From NCBI RefSeq assembly GCF_006088715.1, contig NZ_CP030771.1, forward strand, positions 6,811,001-6,875,000: a stretch of 64,000 nt of DNA. Reading direction: 5' to 3'. The position numbers were made by a program, and so were the translations under genes. Below are positions 20,304 through 28,975 of the stretch, one piece after another. The stretch comes from Streptomyces sp. YIM 121038. GTDB taxonomy: Bacteria > Actinomycetota > Actinomycetes > Streptomycetales > Streptomycetaceae. How positions within the stretch are numbered: the first letter of the stretch is position 1; every line of letters begins with the position of its first letter. The notes beneath the pieces were generated by a model. That model made no database searches and was not told where the DNA came from. It worked only from the letters and a program-made list of their open reading frames with translations.

Positions 20304-20352
20304 TACGAAGTTTGAGGCGGCCGGGCACCGTGTGTGCCCGGCCGCCTTCGTA
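20304..20352 (+). terminator. Hairpin terminator after the intramembrane protease gene
   Basis: A perfect 13-bp stem (20316-20328 with 20334-20346) has a five-base loop. An outer TACGAA/TTCGTA pair continues it across a bulge on the left arm. It starts within 5 bp of the stop codon and separates the dxr-protease pair from ispG. Confidence 0.8.
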
Positions 20353-20519
20353 TGTGCGGTACCGCCCGCCAATGGGTGGACATCGGGGCGGGATGTGCCT
20401 GGGGCCTGTGGGGTGCCGTAATCTCGAACCCGCGAACAAGCGATGTTGCAGCGCGATGCCGCGAAGCCCGGAGCCCGCCGAACTCGGGACCTTGATCCAT
20501 ACTTGGGGATGCACGCCAG

Positions 20520-21674
20520 ATGACTGCCGTTTCTCTCGGAATCCCGTCCGTTCCGACCAAGCTGGCCGACCGCAGGGTCAGCCGCAAGATCCAGGTCGGG
20601 TCGGTGGCCGTGGGCGGGGACGCACCGGTGTCGGTGCAGTCGATGACGACGACGCGTACGTCGGACATCGGGGCGACGTTGCAGCAGATCGCGGAGCTGA
20701 CGGCGTCGGGTTGTCAGATCGTGCGGGTGGCGTGTCCTACGCAGGACGACGCGGACGCGTTGGCGGTGATCGCGCGCAAGTCGCAGATTCCGGTGATCGC
20801 GGACATTCACTTCCAGCCGAAGTACGTGTTCGCGGCGATCGACGCGGGCTGTGCGGCGGTGCGGGTGAACCCGGGGAACATCAAGCAGTTCGACGACAAG
20901 GTCAAGGAGATCGCCAAGGCCGCGGGCGAGGCCGGCACGCCGATCCGCATCGGCGTCAACGCGGGCTCCCTGGACCAGCGTCTGCTCGCGAAGTACGGCA
21001 AGGCCACGCCGGAGGCGTTGGTGGAGTCGGCGCTGTGGGAGGCGTCGCTGTTCGAGGAGCACGGTTTCCGGGACATCAAGATCTCGGTCAAGCACAACGA
21101 CCCGGTGGTGATGGTCAATGCCTACCGGCAGCTGGCGGCCGCCTGTGATTACCCGCTGCATCTGGGTGTGACGGAGGCGGGTCCGGCGTTCCAGGGGACG
21201 ATCAAGTCGGCGGTGGCGTTCGGTGCGCTGCTGGCGGAGGGGATCGGTGACACGATCCGGGTGTCGCTGTCGGCTCCTCCGGCGGAGGAGGTCAAGGTCG
21301 GCATTCAGATCCTGGAGTCGTTGAACCTGCGGCAGCGGCGTCTGGAGATCGTGTCGTGTCCGTCGTGCGGGCGGGCGCAGGTGGATGTGTACAAGCTGGC
21401 GGACGAGGTGACCGCGGGGCTTGAGGGCATGGAGGTGCCGCTGCGGGTGGCGGTGATGGGCTGTGTCGTCAATGGTCCGGGTGAGGCGCGGGAGGCCGAT
21501 CTCGGGGTGGCGTCCGGCAACGGCAAGGGGCAGATCTTCGTCAAGGGCGAGGTGATCAAGACGGTGCCCGAGTCGAAGATCGTGGAGACCCTGATCGAAG
21601 AGGCGATGAAGATCGCGGAGCAGATGGAGAAGGACGGCATCCCTTCGGGCGAGCCTGAGGTCAGCGTCAGCTGA
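20520..21674 (+). CDS. ispG: 4-hydroxy-3-methylbut-2-en-1-yl diphosphate synthase (flavodoxin/ferredoxin)
   Basis: A 384-residue 4Fe-4S enzyme of the MEP pathway (MEcPP to HMBPP). The N-terminal barrel begins [21 protein letters not shown]. The cluster cysteines are in SCPSCGR and [12 protein letters not shown]; the Glu of GPGE is the active-site acid. ATG at 20520 is preceded by GGGG at about 11 bases, so initiation is not strongly marked. Codon use is uneven: two blocks (about 20620-20880 and 21040-21500) use many G- and T-ending codons, while the stretch between them is C-ending like its neighbours. This could reflect recombination with a second ispG copy. Confidence 0.95.
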   Translation: MTAVSLGIPSVPTKLADRRVSRKIQVGSVAVGGDAPVSVQSMTTTRTSDIGATLQQIAELTASGCQIVRVACPTQDDADALAVIARKSQIPVIADIHFQPKYVFAAIDAGCAAVRVNPGNIKQFDDKVKEIAKAAGEAGTPIRIGVNAGSLDQRLLAKYGKATPEALVESALWEASLFEEHGFRDIKISVKHNDPVVMVNAYRQLAAACDYPLHLGVTEAGPAFQGTIKSAVAFGALLAEGIGDTIRVSLSAPPAEEVKVGIQILESLNLRQRRLEIVSCPSCGRAQVDVYKLADEVTAGLEGMEVPLRVAVMGCVVNGPGEAREADLGVASGNGKGQIFVKGEVIKTVPESKIVETLIEEAMKIAEQMEKDGIPSGEPEVSVS

Positions 21675-21681
21675 GGCCCCT

Positions 21682-21713
21682 GCCCCGGCCGGGGCCAGGC
21701 CCTGGCCGGGGGC
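21682..21713 (+). terminator. GC-rich hairpin after ispG
   Basis: CCCCGGCC (21683-21690) can pair with GGCCGGGG (21704-21711), and GGCCAG (21693-21698) with CTGGCC (21702-21707). Alternative foldings compete because GCCCCGGCCGGGGC is itself a palindrome. The position, about 10 bp after the stop, supports a terminator. Confidence 0.6.
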
Positions 21714-21740
21714 GCCGCCTCTTCCACCCGCCCGCCCCGT

Positions 21741-21888
21741 GACACTCGGGCTCCGCCCGCCCCCGACGCTTGGCGCCGTCCGGCGGTGGGCGTGCAGCCG
21801 CCGCTACCGCGGCGGCGTCTCTCCCGCCCACCCCTGACACCCCGGCTCCGCCCGCCCGGCCCCGACGCGTGGCGCCGTCCCGCCGTGG
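21741..21888. repeat. Two imperfect ~50-bp direct repeats between ispG and the fucosidase gene
   Basis: Units at 21741-21790 and 21836-21889 (period about 95 bp) share GACAC, then GGCTCCGCCCGCCC, then CCCGACGC, TGGCGCCGTCC and GTGG with only small differences. The region has no supportable gene. Duplication of intergenic DNA or decay of a small mobile element would both produce this. Confidence 0.6.
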
Positions 21889-22009
21889 TCGCTCCACCGC
21901 GCTGCGCGAGCCGGGCTCACCGCACGCCCCCTGCTGCGGGCAATCGTCCCGCAGGGCGGGACGGGTGGGCACAGCCTCAGGTGCCGCCCAGCCCTTGTGC
22001 ACAGGCCCC

Positions 22010-22239
22010 GGCCCAAGCTCTTGACAGCTCCGATGTATCGCAGGACCTTGTTCGGACAGCTCGGCCAGGAGCGTGCTCACTCGTACGCGCTCCCGTATCC
22101 GTCGATGCCCGGGGGAGCCGCCGTGTTCCGCACGAAGCGCAAGGTCCGTCCAGGTGAAGGGCGTGCCCGCGGGCAAGGCCTCGCGAAGCTGTCGCTCATC
22201 CGGAGAGCCCCAGGTGCGGGGCTTTTGGCAGTGATTCAT
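22010..22239 (-). pseudogene. Candidate small protein-coding remnant with atypical codon use
   Basis: Read leftwards from an ATG at 22239, the frame gives a protein-like stretch with RTWGSPDERQLREALPAG and TPFTWTDLALRAEHGG, then a basic helix HRRIRERVRVS. Third codon positions are clearly less GC-biased (CTT, GAT, ATA, CGA, GAA, CAA) than in resident genes. After about 75 residues the sequence loses protein character and runs into the direct-repeat region. It may be a decayed or horizontally acquired gene, or chance. I do not recognise the family. Confidence 0.3.
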
Positions 22240-22242
22240 CCG

Positions 22243-24060
22243 ATGAAAACGGCACGCGCCGCAGCGAATCCCCGCCCGAGGCGCCGAGGCGCCCTGCCCC
22301 TGTGGGCCGCCGTCCTGTCCCTCGTCGGCGGGCTGCTGTTCGCCGGGAGCGCGAGCTCCACCGCCCGGCCCGGGGACACCCTCGCCGACCCGCCCCGCCA
22401 GCAGCCGCTCCGGGACGCCACCGCCGGGCTCTTCCTGCACTGGGGCATGTTCACGAGCCCCCGGCACGACGACTGCGCGGCCTGGGAGAAGGCCGTCACC
22501 GACAGCGGCTGGACGCCCCAGTACTGGGTGGACGAGGCCAGGAAGCTGGGGGCGAGCTACATCGTCCTCGCCACCTTCCACTCCCGCCTCGGCTACGCCC
22601 GCCCCTGGCCCTCGAAGATCCCCGGCTCCTGCTCCACGCGGCGCGACTTCCTCGGCGAACTGATCGCGGCGGGCGCGGCCAAGGGCGTCCGCACGATCCT
22701 CTACATGACCGACGACCCCAAGTGGCACGACGAGCAGGGTGTCGAGACCCTCGACTCGGCCGCGTACTCCGCCCACAAGGGGCGCGACGTCGACCTCACC
22801 ACGCGCCCCGGCTTCGGCGAGTTCAGCTACGAGAACTTCTTCGAGGTCATGGACGGCTACCCGAAGCTTTCGGGCTTCTGGATCGACAACGACAACGAGT
22901 ACTGGGAACAGCACGAGCTCTACGAGCAGATCCGCGAGCGGCGCCCGGACCTGACCCTGAGCAACAACAACGAGGACACCCCGATCATGGACATGGTGTC
23001 CCACGAGCAGAAGACGGGCATGACCCCGCCCTACGACCAGCCGTCGGCGATCTGGACGCCCATGCCGCGCCTGACCGAGTCCTGCTACAAGGTGCCGAGC
23101 ACCGGCGCCTGGTGGTACGACGGCCAGGACCGCCCCGTCGACACGGGCCTCAACGTCGGCCGGTACGTCGCCAACGCGGGCACCTCCATCAAGTCCCTCA
23201 TGGACCTCCAGGCGATGGTCGACGGCCGCTTCCCGCCCCAGCAGCGGAAGTTCACCGACTTCATGAAGGACTACCTGCCGCCGATCCGCGAGTCCCTGCA
23301 CGGCGTCGACGGCGGCGGTTACGCCCACGGCGGCATGCAGCCCGGCGCCTGGAACGACGGCGCGTACGGCTACGTCACCGTCAGCCGCGCCCGGCCCACC
23401 ACGCAGTACGTCCACGTCACCACCCGGCCCACCGGCGGCGACCGGATCGAGCTCCGCGACAACGGCTACCGCGTCACCGAGGTCACCGACCTGCGCACCG
23501 GCGAGCGCCTGCCGTTCGGCCAGCGGGACGGCCGCCTCACCATCCGCTCGATCGACGACTGGGACGCCTACGACACCGTCTTCAAGGCCGAGACGGCCCC
23601 GCAGCGCTACGGCGTGTACCCCACCGGCTCCGTCAAGGCGAGCCAACCGCAGCTCACCGACGGCGACTTCACCACGTACACGGACAACGGCGGCGCCCTG
23701 CCCGCCTCCTTCACGCTCGACCTCGGCCGCGTCAAGAAGGCCGCGTACCTCGGCGTCAACCAGCGCGAGTGGTCTCCCACCCACAACCGCTCCACCTTCG
23801 GCAGGCCCGAGGACTCCGCCCGCATCAAGGACTACACGGTGTCCGCCAGCGACGACGGCGAGCACTGGCGCCGGGTCGCCGCGGGCGAGCTGGAGAGCGC
23901 CCGCGGCATCCGCTTCGTCGACCTCGGCGACGGACTGCGGACCCGCTATCTGAAGCTGGACGTGGCCACCACCTGGAGCGCCCCCGGCGCCCCGAACTTC
24001 TACCGCCGACTCAAGATCGACGAGATCCAGGTCGGCCACGACCACGTGCGGCGCCGCTGA
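22243..24060 (+). CDS. Secreted alpha-L-fucosidase (GH29) with C-terminal discoidin-like carbohydrate-binding domain
   Basis: A 605-residue exported glycosidase. The likely start ATG at 22243 begins a signal peptide (basic NPRPRRRG, then hydrophobic ALPLWAAVLSLVGGLLFAGSA). The GH29 catalytic domain follows with FLHWGMFTSPRHDDC and GFWIDNDNEYWE, the region where the family's nucleophile Asp sits. From about residue 465 there is an F5/8 type C (CBM32-like) domain: TDGDFTTYTD, FTLDLGRVKKAAYLGV, IKDYTVSASDDGEHWR, and RTRYLKLDVATTW. It should remove fucose from environmental glycans. No good ribosome site is visible, and the open frame extends to 21997, so the start is provisional. Confidence 0.85.
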   Translation: MKTARAAANPRPRRRGALPLWAAVLSLVGGLLFAGSASSTARPGDTLADPPRQQPLRDATAGLFLHWGMFTSPRHDDCAAWEKAVTDSGWTPQYWVDEARKLGASYIVLATFHSRLGYARPWPSKIPGSCSTRRDFLGELIAAGAAKGVRTILYMTDDPKWHDEQGVETLDSAAYSAHKGRDVDLTTRPGFGEFSYENFFEVMDGYPKLSGFWIDNDNEYWEQHELYEQIRERRPDLTLSNNNEDTPIMDMVSHEQKTGMTPPYDQPSAIWTPMPRLTESCYKVPSTGAWWYDGQDRPVDTGLNVGRYVANAGTSIKSLMDLQAMVDGRFPPQQRKFTDFMKDYLPPIRESLHGVDGGGYAHGGMQPGAWNDGAYGYVTVSRARPTTQYVHVTTRPTGGDRIELRDNGYRVTEVTDLRTGERLPFGQRDGRLTIRSIDDWDAYDTVFKAETAPQRYGVYPTGSVKASQPQLTDGDFTTYTDNGGALPASFTLDLGRVKKAAYLGVNQREWSPTHNRSTFGRPEDSARIKDYTVSASDDGEHWRRVAAGELESARGIRFVDLGDGLRTRYLKLDVATTWSAPGAPNFYRRLKIDEIQVGHDHVRRR

Positions 24061-24073
24061 CCGCGGGGGCCCG

Positions 24074-24104
24074 GCCGCCCGGCCGCCCCCGGCGACCGGG
24101 CGGC
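24074..24104 (+). terminator. Hairpin terminator after the fucosidase gene
   Basis: GCCGCCCGG (24074-24082) is complementary to CCGGGCGGC (24096-24104) across a 13-base loop, 14 bp after the stop. No T-tract. Confidence 0.6.
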
Positions 24105-24123
24105 ACCACGGAACCTCGCCAGG

Positions 24124-24129
24124 TACAGT
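24124..24129 (+). promoter_or_regulatory. Possible -10 box of the first GNAT gene
   Basis: TACAGT fits the TANNNT pattern and lies about 36 bp before the GTG at 24165, downstream of the preceding terminator hairpin. No -35 hexamer stands out. Confidence 0.3.
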
Positions 24130-24164
24130 GCGGAGATCAGCAGACCGTATGGTGAGGCCCCGCC

Positions 24165-25013
24165 GTGTTGACCCAGACCACCACCAGGGTCCTCGAACCG
24201 AGTGACCTGGACGCCGCACTCGCCGTGCTCGACCGCGAGCCGGTCGCCAATGCCTTCGTCGCGGCCCGGGTGCAGGTCGCGGGCCTCGACCCGTGGCGCC
24301 TCGGCGGCGAGATGTGGGGCTGGTACGCCGACGGCATGCTGGAGTCCCTCTGCTACGCGGGCGCCAACCTCGTGCCGATCTGCGCCACCCCGCGCGCCGT
24401 GCGCGCCTTCGCCGACCGGGCCCGCAGGACCGGCCGCCGCTGCTCCTCCATCGTCGGCCCCGCCGAGCCCACCGCCCGGCTCTGGCGCCTGCTCGAACCG
24501 TCCTGGGGGCCCGCCCGCGAGGTCCGCGCCCAGCAGCCGCTCATGGTCACCGACCGGCTCCCCGACGACGTCACGCCCGACCCGTACGTCCGCCGCGTCC
24601 GCAAGGACGAGATGGAGACGATCATGCCGGCGTGCGTCGCGATGTTCACCGAGGAGGTCGGCGTCTCGCCGCTCGCCGGGGACGGCGGCCTGCTCTACCA
24701 GGCCCGGGTCGCCGAACTCGTCGGCTCCGGCCGCTCCTTCGCCCGCATCGACCGGGACGGCCGGGTCGTGTTCAAGGCCGAGATCGGCGCCGTGACGCCC
24801 CGGGCCTGCCAGGTGCAGGGCGTGTGGGTGGCCCCCGAGTACCGCGGCCGGGGCCTCGCCGCCCCCGCCATGGCCGCCGTCCTGCGCTACGCCCTCGCGG
24901 ACGTGGCCCCCGTCGTCAGCCTGTACGTCAACGACTACAACACCCCGGCCCGGGCGACGTACCGAAAAGTCGGCTTCGAGGAAGTCGGCGCGTTCATGAG
25001 CGTGCTGTTCTGA
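24165..25013 (+). CDS. GNAT-family N-acetyltransferase with N-terminal DUF4081-like domain
   Basis: A 282-residue predicted acetyltransferase. The first half (VLEPSDLDAALAVLDREPVANAFVAARV, then GEMWGWYADGMLESLCYAGANLVP) matches the DUF4081 arrangement found in actinobacterial GNAT proteins. The second half is the GNAT core, with the acetyl-CoA pyrophosphate loop VWVAPEYRGRGLAAPAM and the closing strand VSLYVNDYNTPARATYRKVGFEEVG. The GTG start follows GGTGAGG by 7 bases. The substrate is unknown. A second GNAT gene follows after 40 bp with its own leaderless promoter. Confidence 0.88.
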   Translation: MLTQTTTRVLEPSDLDAALAVLDREPVANAFVAARVQVAGLDPWRLGGEMWGWYADGMLESLCYAGANLVPICATPRAVRAFADRARRTGRRCSSIVGPAEPTARLWRLLEPSWGPAREVRAQQPLMVTDRLPDDVTPDPYVRRVRKDEMETIMPACVAMFTEEVGVSPLAGDGGLLYQARVAELVGSGRSFARIDRDGRVVFKAEIGAVTPRACQVQGVWVAPEYRGRGLAAPAMAAVLRYALADVAPVVSLYVNDYNTPARATYRKVGFEEVGAFMSVLF

Positions 25014-25041
25014 CCGAGCGCGGCCCCCTGCGGCAGCGAAG

Positions 25042-25047
25042 TAGGGT
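25042..25047 (+). promoter_or_regulatory. -10 box of a leaderless promoter
   Basis: TAGGGT ends 6 bases before the ATG at 25054, so transcription would start at or next to the A of the start codon. No Shine-Dalgarno sequence is present, as expected for a leaderless Streptomyces transcript. Confidence 0.6.
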
Positions 25048-25053
25048 TCCCGC

Positions 25054-25602
25054 ATGACTGACGACGTCGTGATCGGCCCCCTCGACCTGGCCACGCGGGT
25101 GGACGAGGCACTGCGCGTGCAGGCACTCGCCTTCGGGCTCGGCGACGACGAGGTGGCCGTGCGGCGGCAGATCGTGCTCCGGCACCTCACCTACCCGGGC
25201 GCGCGGGCCCTCGGCGCCACCACTCGCGACGGGCGGCTCGTCGGCTTCGTCTACGGCATGCCCAACGACCGCGCCCACTGGTGGTCCACCGTCGTCGAGC
25301 CCTATCTGCGGGCCCGGCGCACCGACGGCTGGCTCGACCACTCCTTCGTGATCACGGAGCTGCACGTGCGGCCCGGCTACCAGAACCAGGGCATCGGCCG
25401 CACCCTGATCACCGGCATCACGGACACCGCCGCCGAGCCCCGCTCGATCCTCTCCGCGATCGACGCCGAGAGCCCGGCCCGGGGCCTGTACCGCTCGCTC
25501 GGCTACACGGACCTGGCCCGCCAGGTGCTGTTCCCCAGCGCCCCCAAGCCGTACGCCGTGATGGGCGCCCCGCTGCCGCTCGCGCGCCGAGCGGCCCCAT
25601 GA
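25054..25602 (+). CDS. GNAT-family N-acetyltransferase
   Basis: A 182-residue acetyltransferase. The coenzyme A loop is seen in LHVRPGYQNQGIGRTLITGI, followed by AIDAESPARGLYRSLGYTDLARQVLF, the closing strands of the GNAT fold. The N-terminal strand-helix LATRVDEALRVQALAFGL is also typical. The gene appears leaderless. The acceptor (small molecule or protein N-terminus) cannot be inferred. Confidence 0.87.
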   Translation: MTDDVVIGPLDLATRVDEALRVQALAFGLGDDEVAVRRQIVLRHLTYPGARALGATTRDGRLVGFVYGMPNDRAHWWSTVVEPYLRARRTDGWLDHSFVITELHVRPGYQNQGIGRTLITGITDTAAEPRSILSAIDAESPARGLYRSLGYTDLARQVLFPSAPKPYAVMGAPLPLARRAAP

Positions 25603-25673
25603 CCGATTTCCGCCCGCGCCCGTGCCCCGGATAACCTGCGCCCATCATCTTTAGGTAGCAGCCAGGGGGGATT

Positions 25674-25709
25674 CAGCCCGTCCGGCGCTTGAGGACGAGG
25701 CCGAAGGCC
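25674..25709 (-). repeat. Dispersed intergenic repeat with stem-loop, copy 1
   Basis: On the minus strand a GGCC-TTC-GGCC stem-loop (25699-25709) is followed by a 24-base core (25675-25698) that begins TCGTCCTC and ends CGCCGGACGGGCT. The core matches copies at 35046-35069 and 41958-41981 with one or two differences. It lies between a GNAT gene and proS. Confidence 0.8.
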
Positions 25710-25756
25710 GATTCACGGCACCGGACGCCCCCGTCAGAGGAACGCAGGAGTTCATC

Positions 25757-27451
25757 ATGGCCCAGGTCCAGCGCATGTCCCGGTTGATGGTCAAGACACT
25801 GCGCGACGACCCGGCGGACGCCGAGACGCTCAACCACAAGCTGCTGGTCCGCGCCGGTTACGTACGCCGCACCGCCGCCGGCATCTGGACCTGGCTGCCG
25901 CTCGGCAAGAAGGTCTACGAGAACGTCGCCCGGGTCGTCCGCGAGGAGATGGACGCCATCGGCGGCCAGGAGGTCCTCCTGCCCGCCCTGCTGCCCAAGG
26001 AGCCCTACGAGGCGAGCGGCCGCTACGAGGAGTACGGCGACCTGCTGTTCCGCCTCAAGGACCGCAAGGGCTCCGAGTATCTGCTCGGCCCCACCCACGA
26101 GGAGATCTTCACCCAGGTCGTCAAGGACCAGTGCGCGTCCTACAAGGACCTGCCGGTGATCCTCTACCAGATCCAGACGAAGTACCGCGACGAGGCCCGC
26201 CCGCGCGCGGGCGTCCTGCGCGGCCGCGAGTTCCAGATGAAGGACTCGTACTCCTTCGACACCAGCGACGAGGGCCTCGCCGAGGCCTACGCCCTGCACC
26301 GCGCCGCCTACCAGCGCATCTTCGAGCGCCTCGGCCTCGACTACCGCATCGTCTCCGCGGTCTCCGGCGCGATGGGCGGCTCGGCGTCGGAGGAGTTCCT
26401 GGCCCCGGCCCCGGCCGGCGAGGACACCTTCGTCGACTGCCCGGCGTGCGACTACGCGGCCAACACCGAGGCCGTGACCTTCGCCCTGACGCCGGTCGAG
26501 GGCGCCCAGCACCCCGCCGCCGAGGACCTCGACACCCCCGACACGCCGACGATCGAGACCCTCGCCCAGCACCTGGGCGTCCCGGCCTCCGCGACGCTGA
26601 AGAACCTGCTCGTCAAGGTCGACGGCGAGATCGTCGCCGTGGGCGTGCCCGGCGACCGCGAGGTCGACCTCGGCAAGCTCGCCGAGCACCTCGCGCCCGC
26701 CGAGGTCGAGCTGGTCACCGCCGAGGACTTCGAGGGCCGCGACGACCTCGTGCGCGGCTACATCGGCCCGCAGGGCCTGGAGAAGGTCCGCTACCTCGCC
26801 GACCCGCGCGTCGCGCCCGGCACGGCGTGGATCACCGGCGCCAACAAGCCCGACACGCACGCGAAGAACGTCGTCTGCGGCCGTGACTTCGAGGTCGACC
26901 AGTACCTGGACGTCGTCGTGGTCCAGGAGGGCGACCCCTGCCCCGCCTGCGGCGCCGGGCTCAAGCTCGACCGGGCCATCGAGATCGGCCACATCTTCCA
27001 GCTCGGCCGCAAGTACGCCGACACCTTCCAGCTCGACGTGCTCGGCCAGAACGGCAAGCCCGTGCGCGTGACCATGGGCTCGTACGGCATCGGCGTCTCG
27101 CGCGCCGTCGCCGCCCTGGTCGAGCAGACCGCCGACGAGCAGGGCCTGTGCTGGTCCAAGGAGATCGCGCCCGCCGACGTCCACGTCGTGGCCGCGGGCA
27201 AGGCCGTGCAGACCGAGCTCGCGCTCGACGTGGCCGAGCAGCTGAACGCCGCCGGGGTGCGGGTCATCGTGGACGACCGCGCCGGGGTCTCTCCCGGCGT
27301 CAAGTTCACCGACGCGGAGCTCATCGGCGTCCCGAAGATCCTCGTCGCGGGCCGCCGCTCCGCCGAGGGCGTCCTGGAGCTCAAGGACCGCCGCACCGGC
27401 GAGCGCGAGGAGCTCCCGGTGGCCGACGCGATCGCCCGCCTCACGGCGTAA
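25757..27451 (+). CDS. proS: Prolyl-tRNA synthetase (bacterial type)
   Basis: A 564-residue class II aminoacyl-tRNA synthetase that charges tRNA-Pro. Class II motif 2 appears as [20 protein letters not shown] and motif 3 as [18 protein letters not shown]. The central insertion (about residues 220-410), with [24 protein letters not shown] and a conserved Lys in [10 protein letters not shown], is the INS editing domain that hydrolyses Ala-tRNA-Pro. Two cysteine pairs ([10 protein letters not shown] and PCPACGAGL) could bind metal. ATG at 25757 follows AGGAG by 6 bases. I see no T-box leader upstream. Confidence 0.96.
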   Translation: MAQVQRMSRLMVKTLRDDPADAETLNHKLLVRAGYVRRTAAGIWTWLPLGKKVYENVARVVREEMDAIGGQEVLLPALLPKEPYEASGRYEEYGDLLFRLKDRKGSEYLLGPTHEEIFTQVVKDQCASYKDLPVILYQIQTKYRDEARPRAGVLRGREFQMKDSYSFDTSDEGLAEAYALHRAAYQRIFERLGLDYRIVSAVSGAMGGSASEEFLAPAPAGEDTFVDCPACDYAANTEAVTFALTPVEGAQHPAAEDLDTPDTPTIETLAQHLGVPASATLKNLLVKVDGEIVAVGVPGDREVDLGKLAEHLAPAEVELVTAEDFEGRDDLVRGYIGPQGLEKVRYLADPRVAPGTAWITGANKPDTHAKNVVCGRDFEVDQYLDVVVVQEGDPCPACGAGLKLDRAIEIGHIFQLGRKYADTFQLDVLGQNGKPVRVTMGSYGIGVSRAVAALVEQTADEQGLCWSKEIAPADVHVVAAGKAVQTELALDVAEQLNAAGVRVIVDDRAGVSPGVKFTDAELIGVPKILVAGRRSAEGVLELKDRRTGEREELPVADAIARLTA

Positions 27452-27462
27452 CGGCCCGCGAA

Positions 27463-27514
27463 CGCCGGACGGGCCGGAGGCCGCCGCAAGCGGCACTCTC
27501 CGGCCCGTCCGGCG
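27463..27514. terminator. Bidirectional hairpin terminator between convergent genes
   Basis: A perfect 17-bp stem (27463-27479 with 27498-27514) carries an inner 5-bp hairpin in its loop (27480-27494). It lies between proS and the convergent phosphotransferase-like gene and can serve both. Its arms contain CGCCGGACGGGC, the 3' half of the dispersed repeat core, in both orientations. Confidence 0.85.
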
Positions 27515-27538
27515 CTGTCGCGCGCCCGCGGTGAGGGG

Positions 27539-28447
27539 CTACAGCCAGTCCGCGAACTCCAGGAGCAGCTCCGCGTCCTGGGCGCGGCCCACGCGCAGGG
27601 CCCGGACGCCCGACTCCACGGCCCGGAACAGCGTCCACCCCCGCAGCCGCTCCTGGTCCACGTCGAGGGACTCGGCGAGCCGCTTGACGCGCCGCCGCGT
27701 CACCGCCGCCCCGGACGGCGTCGCGATCAGGTCCTCGACCCGGTCCCGCACGAGCCGCGCCAGGTCGAACGCGCACTCGCCCACCACCGGATCGGGCCCC
27801 ACCGCCAGCCACGGCACCCGCTCGGCCGCGAGCACCTTGCTCTGCCGGAAGGTGCCGTGCAGCAGCCGCTCCTCCGGCGGGTCCGCGAGCAGCTCCGCGC
27901 GCGCCGCGAGGGCCGCGTCCACCAGCGGGGCCAGGTCCGGGTCCGGCTGGGCCCGCATCGCGTCGGCCTGCCGCCCCGTCCGCTCGGCGACCGTCTCGAA
28001 GCGGTGCCCGGCGGGCGGCGCCACCCACAGCCGCCGCAGCGTCCCCGCGGCCTCCAGCATGGACTTGGCCTCGGGCAGGGAGCGTACGGAGACGTCCCGC
28101 TGGAGCCGTTCGAGCAGCAGGACGCCGTCGCCGGGCCCGGTCTGACCGTCGTCGAGCAGCCGCACCGCCCCGAGCCCGCCCCAGTGGGCGAGCGCGGCCC
28201 GCTCACCGGCGGGCCGCGAGCGCGGCGGCACCAGCTTCAGGACGGCGGGGGACCCGTCGGCCCGCCGCACGAGCACGACGAGGCTGCTGCGGCCCCCGGG
28301 CACCTGCACCCGCTCGACGGTCAGGCCGAGCCCGGCGACGGCCTCATCGGTGCGCGTAGCAAGGCTCCCCAGCCAGCGGTCGGTGTCCGCGTCGCCCGGC
28401 GTCTCGCCGAGCGCGCGGACGAGGCGCGGCGGCGGTTCGAAAGCCAT
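27539..28447 (-). CDS. Aminoglycoside-phosphotransferase-like protein with degenerate active site (probable pseudokinase)
   Basis: A 302-residue protein with the overall layout of APH/streptomycin 6-kinase-like enzymes: AVLKLVPP, where the ATP-binding Lys sits, then GVLLLERLQRD at the hinge. The catalytic loop is altered. HGDLHPGNVL of active enzymes corresponds to HGTFRQSKVL here (His 197), with Thr 199 instead of the catalytic Asp and Lys 204 instead of the metal-binding Asn. The DxD-type AIDPKP segment is AVGPDP, with Gly 217 replacing Asp. Phosphotransfer therefore looks unlikely; it may bind nucleotide or a metabolite. The frame is intact, so it is probably expressed. AAGGA lies 12 bases before the ATG. 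Confidence 0.8.
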   Translation of the reverse strand: MAFEPPPRLVRALGETPGDADTDRWLGSLATRTDEAVAGLGLTVERVQVPGGRSSLVVLVRRADGSPAVLKLVPPRSRPAGERAALAHWGGLGAVRLLDDGQTGPGDGVLLLERLQRDVSVRSLPEAKSMLEAAGTLRRLWVAPPAGHRFETVAERTGRQADAMRAQPDPDLAPLVDAALAARAELLADPPEERLLHGTFRQSKVLAAERVPWLAVGPDPVVGECAFDLARLVRDRVEDLIATPSGAAVTRRRVKRLAESLDVDQERLRGWTLFRAVESGVRALRVGRAQDAELLLEFADWL

Positions 28448-28510
28448 GCGCGAGGTGTTCCTTTCCCAGCCCGGTCCCAGCAGCGCTGGGGTGCGTGTGC
28501 GGTGGCGGGA

Positions 28511-28975
28511 TCACGCCCGCGGTGCCGCGGACGGGTCCCCGGACCCGCCGGCCCGCTCGGCGAGCCCAGGGAAGGCTACGCTCCCGCCGCGCCACCGCGC
28601 CGCCCGGACCGCCGCCTCCCGCAGCGCCTCGGCCGCGACGGCCCGCGCGTCGCCCTCGGCGGCCCGCACCAGATCGGCGTACACCCCGGCGAGCCGCTCC
28701 TCCAGGGCGGCCGCGAGCCGGACGGCGGCCGCCGCGTCCGGCACCGGGAACGGCAGCGCGTACGCGGCCGCCGACGGCTCCGGGTCCCCGTCCAGCCTGC
28801 GCACCGCGCGGCGCAGCTCGTCACGGCGCGCCCGGTGCGCGTCGTAGGCGGTGCGGGCCTCGGCCCGGCGGGCGTCGCCGACGCGGCCGCCGACGACCCC
28901 GTAGCCGTACACGGCCGCGTGCTCGGCCCGCAGCGCCGCCTGCACCGCCGCCAACTCGTCCTTGCGCGCGCTCAC
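28511..28975 (-). CDS. DUF4439 ferritin-like domain protein
   Basis: A 154-residue all-helical protein. LAAVQAALRAEHAAVYGYGVVGGRV opens the first helix with Glu, His and Tyr in ferritin-like spacing; long alanine/arginine-rich helices follow. DUF4439 has a ferritin-like fold, but a complete di-iron ligand set cannot be confirmed by eye. Its ATG overlaps the stop of the lipoprotein gene by four bases (28972-28975), so the two are coupled. Function unknown. Confidence 0.78.
   Translation of the reverse strand: MSARKDELAAVQAALRAEHAAVYGYGVVGGRVGDARRAEARTAYDAHRARRDELRRAVRRLDGDPEPSAAAYALPFPVPDAAAAVRLAAALEERLAGVYADLVRAAEGDARAVAAEALREAAVRAARWRGGSVAFPGLAERAGGSGDPSAAPRA

Noticed and set aside
25603..25756. 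Possible T-box riboswitch before proS
   Set aside because: The 154-bp gap holds a dispersed repeat but no specifier stem or conserved T-box sequence.
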